A stretch of 64,000 bases of DNA. Source: Halomicrobium urmianum. GTDB lineage: Archaea > Halobacteriota > Halobacteria > Halobacteriales > Haloarculaceae. Below are positions 61,651 through 64,000 of the stretch, one piece after another. The notes below the pieces were generated by a model. It saw only the letters and a program-made list of their open reading frames with translations. It made no database searches and had not been told where the DNA came from. Within the stretch, counting starts at the first letter, position 1, and the number at the start of each line of letters is the position of its first letter. Made by a program: the position numbers and the translations under genes. The stretch is taken from positions 62,001-126,000 of the forward strand of contig NZ_CP084090.1 in NCBI RefSeq assembly GCF_020217425.1. Reading direction: 5' to 3'.

Positions 61651-61783
61651 TATGCTGGCGGTAGGACTGCGCGCCAAAGTGGGTTTGGTCACCGGAGCGG
61701 AAGTGGCGCGGCGGGCGGAAGTGAACGCGGCACCTGGCCTACAGTCGAAAGCAAGTAGGTCCGGAGACGCCACTGTGTCGACG

Positions 61784-62665
61784 ATGGCAGACACCGAGAT
61801 CCGGACGCCGATCGTGACGCCGTTCGACGAGGACGAGGCCGTCGACGCCGACGCGCTGGCCGACCTCGTCGACCACCTGATCGAGGAGCAGGGGGTCACC
61901 GGGCTGGTGCCCTGCGGGACGACGGGCGAGATGGGATCGCTGACCGACGAGGAGCGACGGGCGGTCGTCGAGACGACCGTCGAGGCCGCGGACGGCCGCG
62001 TCCCCGTGATGGCCGGCGTCGGCGAGACGGCCGTCGGCGAGGTACTCGATCACGTCGCGGCGGCGGCGGACGCGGGCGCGGACTCGGCGCTGGTCGTCGC
62101 GCCCTACTTCGGCGGAGACGCCCCGGCAGAGGGCAACGAGGAGTTCTTCCGGACCATCGCCGACGGGTCCGAACTGCCGGTGTACCTCTACAACATCCCG
62201 CCCGCCGTCGGCCAGGACATCGACGAGGGCACGGTCGTCGCGCTGGCCGACCACGACAACGTCGCGGGCGTCAAGGACTCCAGCGGCGACGTCACGTACT
62301 TCAACAGCCTGATCCGGCGGACGCCCGACGACTTCGAGGTCTACCAGGGGTGGGACGGGGCCTACGCGCCGTCGCTCGCCATGGGCGCCGACGGCGGGAT
62401 CAACGCGCTGACGCACTTCTTCGGCGACGTGTACGCGGAGGTGGCAGAGGCCTTAGAGGCGGGCGACGTCGAGCGCGCCCGCGACCTCCAGCTCGGCGTG
62501 ATCGACGAGGCGTTCGAGGCCTGCCGCGAGCACGGCTTCGCGCCGGCGACCAAGGCCGTCCTCGCCGAGCGGGGCGTGATTCCCCGCGGTTCGGTCCGGC
62601 CGCCCCAGCGGGAGGTCCCCGACGACGAGGCCGCCGAACTCGCCGCGTTCGTCGCCGACCAGTAA
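61784..62665 (+). CDS. DapA/KDG-aldolase family lyase
   Basis: A 293-residue TIM-barrel class I aldolase. Motifs are the GTTGEMGSLTDEER substrate loop, VYLYNIPPAVGQ with the catalytic Tyr, and AGVKDSSGD with the Schiff-base Lys. The family includes dihydrodipicolinate synthase, 2-keto-3-deoxygluconate aldolase and N-acetylneuraminate lyase. No lysine or sugar-acid genes adjoin it, so the substrate stays open. It is divergent from the helicase, with a ~130-base promoter region between. Confidence 0.85.
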   Translation: MADTEIRTPIVTPFDEDEAVDADALADLVDHLIEEQGVTGLVPCGTTGEMGSLTDEERRAVVETTVEAADGRVPVMAGVGETAVGEVLDHVAAAADAGADSALVVAPYFGGDAPAEGNEEFFRTIADGSELPVYLYNIPPAVGQDIDEGTVVALADHDNVAGVKDSSGDVTYFNSLIRRTPDDFEVYQGWDGAYAPSLAMGADGGINALTHFFGDVYAEVAEALEAGDVERARDLQLGVIDEAFEACREHGFAPATKAVLAERGVIPRGSVRPPQREVPDDEAAELAAFVADQ

Positions 62666-62719
62666 ATTCCCGCCTGCGTATCCACGAGATACTTAACGTT
62701 CGACTACAGTGGATGGAGT

Positions 62720-63595
62720 ATGTCCCTGCTGCCCTCCAGGGGACCCGAGACGAGCACCTCGCAGGACGGCGAGCTACAGGTAGTGGGCGTCGACGAGGAC
62801 GTGGCCCCGCTGCTGGACGCGCTCAGTTCCGAGACCGCTCGCTCGGTCCTCAACGCCATCTACGAGGATCCTGGCACCCCCTCAGAGATCGCCGACCGGC
62901 TGGACATGTCCATCCAGAAGGTCTCCTACCACATCGACAAGCTCGAAGAGCAGGACCTCATCGCCGTCGCCGGCACCCGCTACTCCGAGAAGGGCCAGGA
63001 GATGACGGTGTACGAGCCCCCCGAGGACCCGATGGTCCTGTTCGTCGGGACCGAAGAGCGCAAGGAGTCGCTGCTGACGATGGTCAAGCGGCTCCTGCCC
63101 GTCGTCGGATCGCTGGGCATCGGCAGCCTCCTGATCGACCAGCTGTACGGCAGCGGCGGGCTGCTCCCGTCGTTCGGCGTGACCGGCAGCGGCGGCGACT
63201 CCGAGAGCGGAGGTCAGGACCTCGGATACGACGACGCCGGCGACGCGGGGGACGCCGGTGCCGGCGGCGACGCCGTGAGCCAGGCCACCGAGACGGCCAC
63301 CGACACCCCGGCACCGACGGCCACGGAGACGGAAGGGGCGGACGTGTTCGTCGCCGAGTCCACCGAGACGTCCGCGGCGACCGAGACGCCCACGTCCGCG
63401 CCGGAGGCGACGACGACGGCGGCTGACGGCGGCGCCACGGAGACGCCGGTGCCGGCTCCGGACACCGTCACGGAGGCCGCCGAGATGGCCGGATCGGCCG
63501 GCGCGACGCTGTCGCCGGGCGTCGCCTTCTTCCTCGGCGGGCTGTTCGTCCTCGCGCTCGTGGTCGCCTGGTGGGCGTACAGCGGCCGACAGTGA
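62720..63595 (+). CDS. Membrane-anchored ArsR-type winged-helix protein
   Basis: A 291-residue protein. An N-terminal winged helix (about 28-100; LLDALSSETARSVLNAIYEDPGTPSEIADRLDMSIQKVSYHIDKLEEQDLI) resembles ArsR-type regulators. A weakly hydrophobic segment (120-140) follows. A Thr/Ala/Glu-rich linker (about 165-255) leads to one C-terminal transmembrane helix (GVAFFLGGLFVLALVVAWWAY). Such tethered DNA-binding proteins could respond to membrane or surface signals. The TATA-like ACTTAACG at 62690 lies about 30 bases before the ATG. Confidence 0.82.
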   Translation: MSLLPSRGPETSTSQDGELQVVGVDEDVAPLLDALSSETARSVLNAIYEDPGTPSEIADRLDMSIQKVSYHIDKLEEQDLIAVAGTRYSEKGQEMTVYEPPEDPMVLFVGTEERKESLLTMVKRLLPVVGSLGIGSLLIDQLYGSGGLLPSFGVTGSGGDSESGGQDLGYDDAGDAGDAGAGGDAVSQATETATDTPAPTATETEGADVFVAESTETSAATETPTSAPEATTTAADGGATETPVPAPDTVTEAAEMAGSAGATLSPGVAFFLGGLFVLALVVAWWAYSGRQ

Positions 63596-63964
63596 CCGGA
63601 CGGCGACGTCGTCCCCGAGTTTCGATAGCTCAAAACGCCGTTTGAGTCTGGGGTGCCGTTTTGATGGATACCCGCGTAGACGCATCTGCGCCGGCGACGG
63701 GCCGCCCGATGCCTGCGCCTCTGACGCCCGTCGCCGGCCGTTCCGTGGCCGAGTGCGGTGCCGCGTCGCCCGGCCCAGGTGACGCCGGCACCCCGCTGGG
63801 TCCGTTGCGCCGCTGACCCCGACGTCTGCCTGCTCCGCTGACGCCGACGTCTGCCTGCTCCGCTGACGCCGACGCCCTCCCCACGCGACGCCCGCCTCGC
63901 CGACGCGCACCAGGCACGCGTCGTCGACGCCAACGCTTTGGCCCTCCTCGACGTCGGTCCGGAC
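63596..63964. other. Intergenic region with short tandem and inverted repeats
   Basis: 369 bases with no supported gene. Long minus-strand frames here are Arg/Gly/Ala-rich and look like GC artefacts. An 8-bp inverted repeat TCAAAACG (63630-63637) / CGTTTTGA (63657-63664) lies 35 bases after the preceding stop, and a 25-bp tandem repeat occupies 63810-63874. Confidence 0.5.
63810..63874. repeat. 25-bp tandem repeat, about 2.6 copies
   Basis: CCGCTGAC(C/G)CCGACGTCTG-CCTGCT occurs at 63810-63834 and 63835-63859 with one difference, and the first 15 bases recur at 63860-63874. The unit is not a multiple of three, which argues against a protein repeat. Confidence 0.85.
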
Positions 63965-64000
63965 ATGCAGCTGACGTTTCTCGGCACCGGGAGCGCCATG
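63965..64000 (+). CDS. 5' end of an MBL-fold metallohydrolase (cut by window edge)
   Basis: The last 36 bases encode MQLTFLGTGSAM. This is the standard opening of beta-lactamase-fold hydrolases such as RNase Z or PhnP-like phosphodiesterases, in which the LGTGSA turn starts the first strand. The metal-binding HxHxDH motif lies beyond the window. Confidence 0.65.
   Translation, partial: MQLTFLGTGSAM

Noticed and set aside
63630-63917. Minus-strand ORFs with SAEQADVGVSGA repeats
   Set aside because: They arise from a 25-bp tandem repeat read through in several frames. Composition is Arg/Gly/Ala-rich and no start context is convincing.

Overview
The window is chromosomal DNA from an extreme halophile of the class Halobacteria (haloarchaea). 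The evidence is a very high G+C content with strong third-position GC, acidic Asp/Glu-rich proteins, many leaderless genes with a TATA-like box 25-30 bases before the start codon, twin-arginine signal peptides and an archaeal translation gene pair (Lsm and ribosomal L37e). It also carries archaeal aMBF1, CDC48 and DpsA and several small protein families known mainly from haloarchaea. The genus cannot be fixed from the window. About 61 protein genes are supported, two of them cut by the window ends, together with two tRNAs, two very short upstream ORFs and one gene fragment. No rRNA, CRISPR array or complete transposase was found.

Layout. 1-8.5 kb is a cobalamin block: an unidentified partial gene, a fused ChlI/ChlD-type AAA+/VWA chelatase subunit, divergent cobN, then cbiC and cbiE coupled by 4-base overlaps, and a convergent CbiX-like protein lacking most chelatase histidines. 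8.7-19.2 kb is mixed: a membrane-anchored arylsulfotransferase-like propeller, a sugar nucleotidyltransferase, dpsA, an FMN reductase, small membrane and haloarchaeal proteins, an APC permease with its universal stress protein, and a PiT-type transporter facing another universal stress protein. At 14.3-15.1 kb the 3' part of one of these genes is duplicated in inverted orientation.

19.2-28.4 kb begins with tRNA-Glu(UUC), whose 3' end is repeated 184 bp away. Then come a histidine kinase, a fused 3-hydroxyacyl-CoA dehydrogenase/enoyl-CoA hydratase, a 3-methyladenine glycosylase, a serine acetyltransferase preceded by a short ORF ending Cys-Cys-stop, a RimK ATP-grasp/RimB-like protease fusion facing an AspA-like deacylase, and a second histidine kinase with a repeat-expanded N-box. 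28.5-32 kb is the complete sdhCDBA operon. 32-39 kb holds an amidohydrolase, tRNA-Leu(GAG), aMBF1, a HAD hydrolase, panB and a small protein coupled to cdc48.

39-46.5 kb carries a TRAM-like small protein with an NhaC antiporter, a methyltransferase, a zinc-ribbon protein, a Bcp peroxiredoxin, a DUF420 protein, purF, rpl37e-lsm and an M42 aminopeptidase. 46.5-64 kb starts with a 78-bp element bounded by inverted repeats. It continues with a sequon-rich cupredoxin, a DUF2342-type zincin, a lipoprotein, a Dna2-like nuclease-helicase, an HhH protein, a YdbS/YdbT-like pair, an esterase whose dockerin-like tail is in the -1 frame, an Lhr-family helicase, a DapA-family aldolase and a membrane-anchored winged-helix protein. 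The start of an MBL-fold gene ends the window.

The signals most worth following are the putative cysteine leader peptide before the serine acetyltransferase, the frame change on a C CCC CCG heptamer in the esterase gene, the tRNA-Glu 3'-end duplication, a 31-bp repeat found beside two unrelated gene-fragment duplications, the inverted-repeat element near 46.6 kb, and a family of palindromic GC-rich repeats found both between genes and as in-frame insertions.
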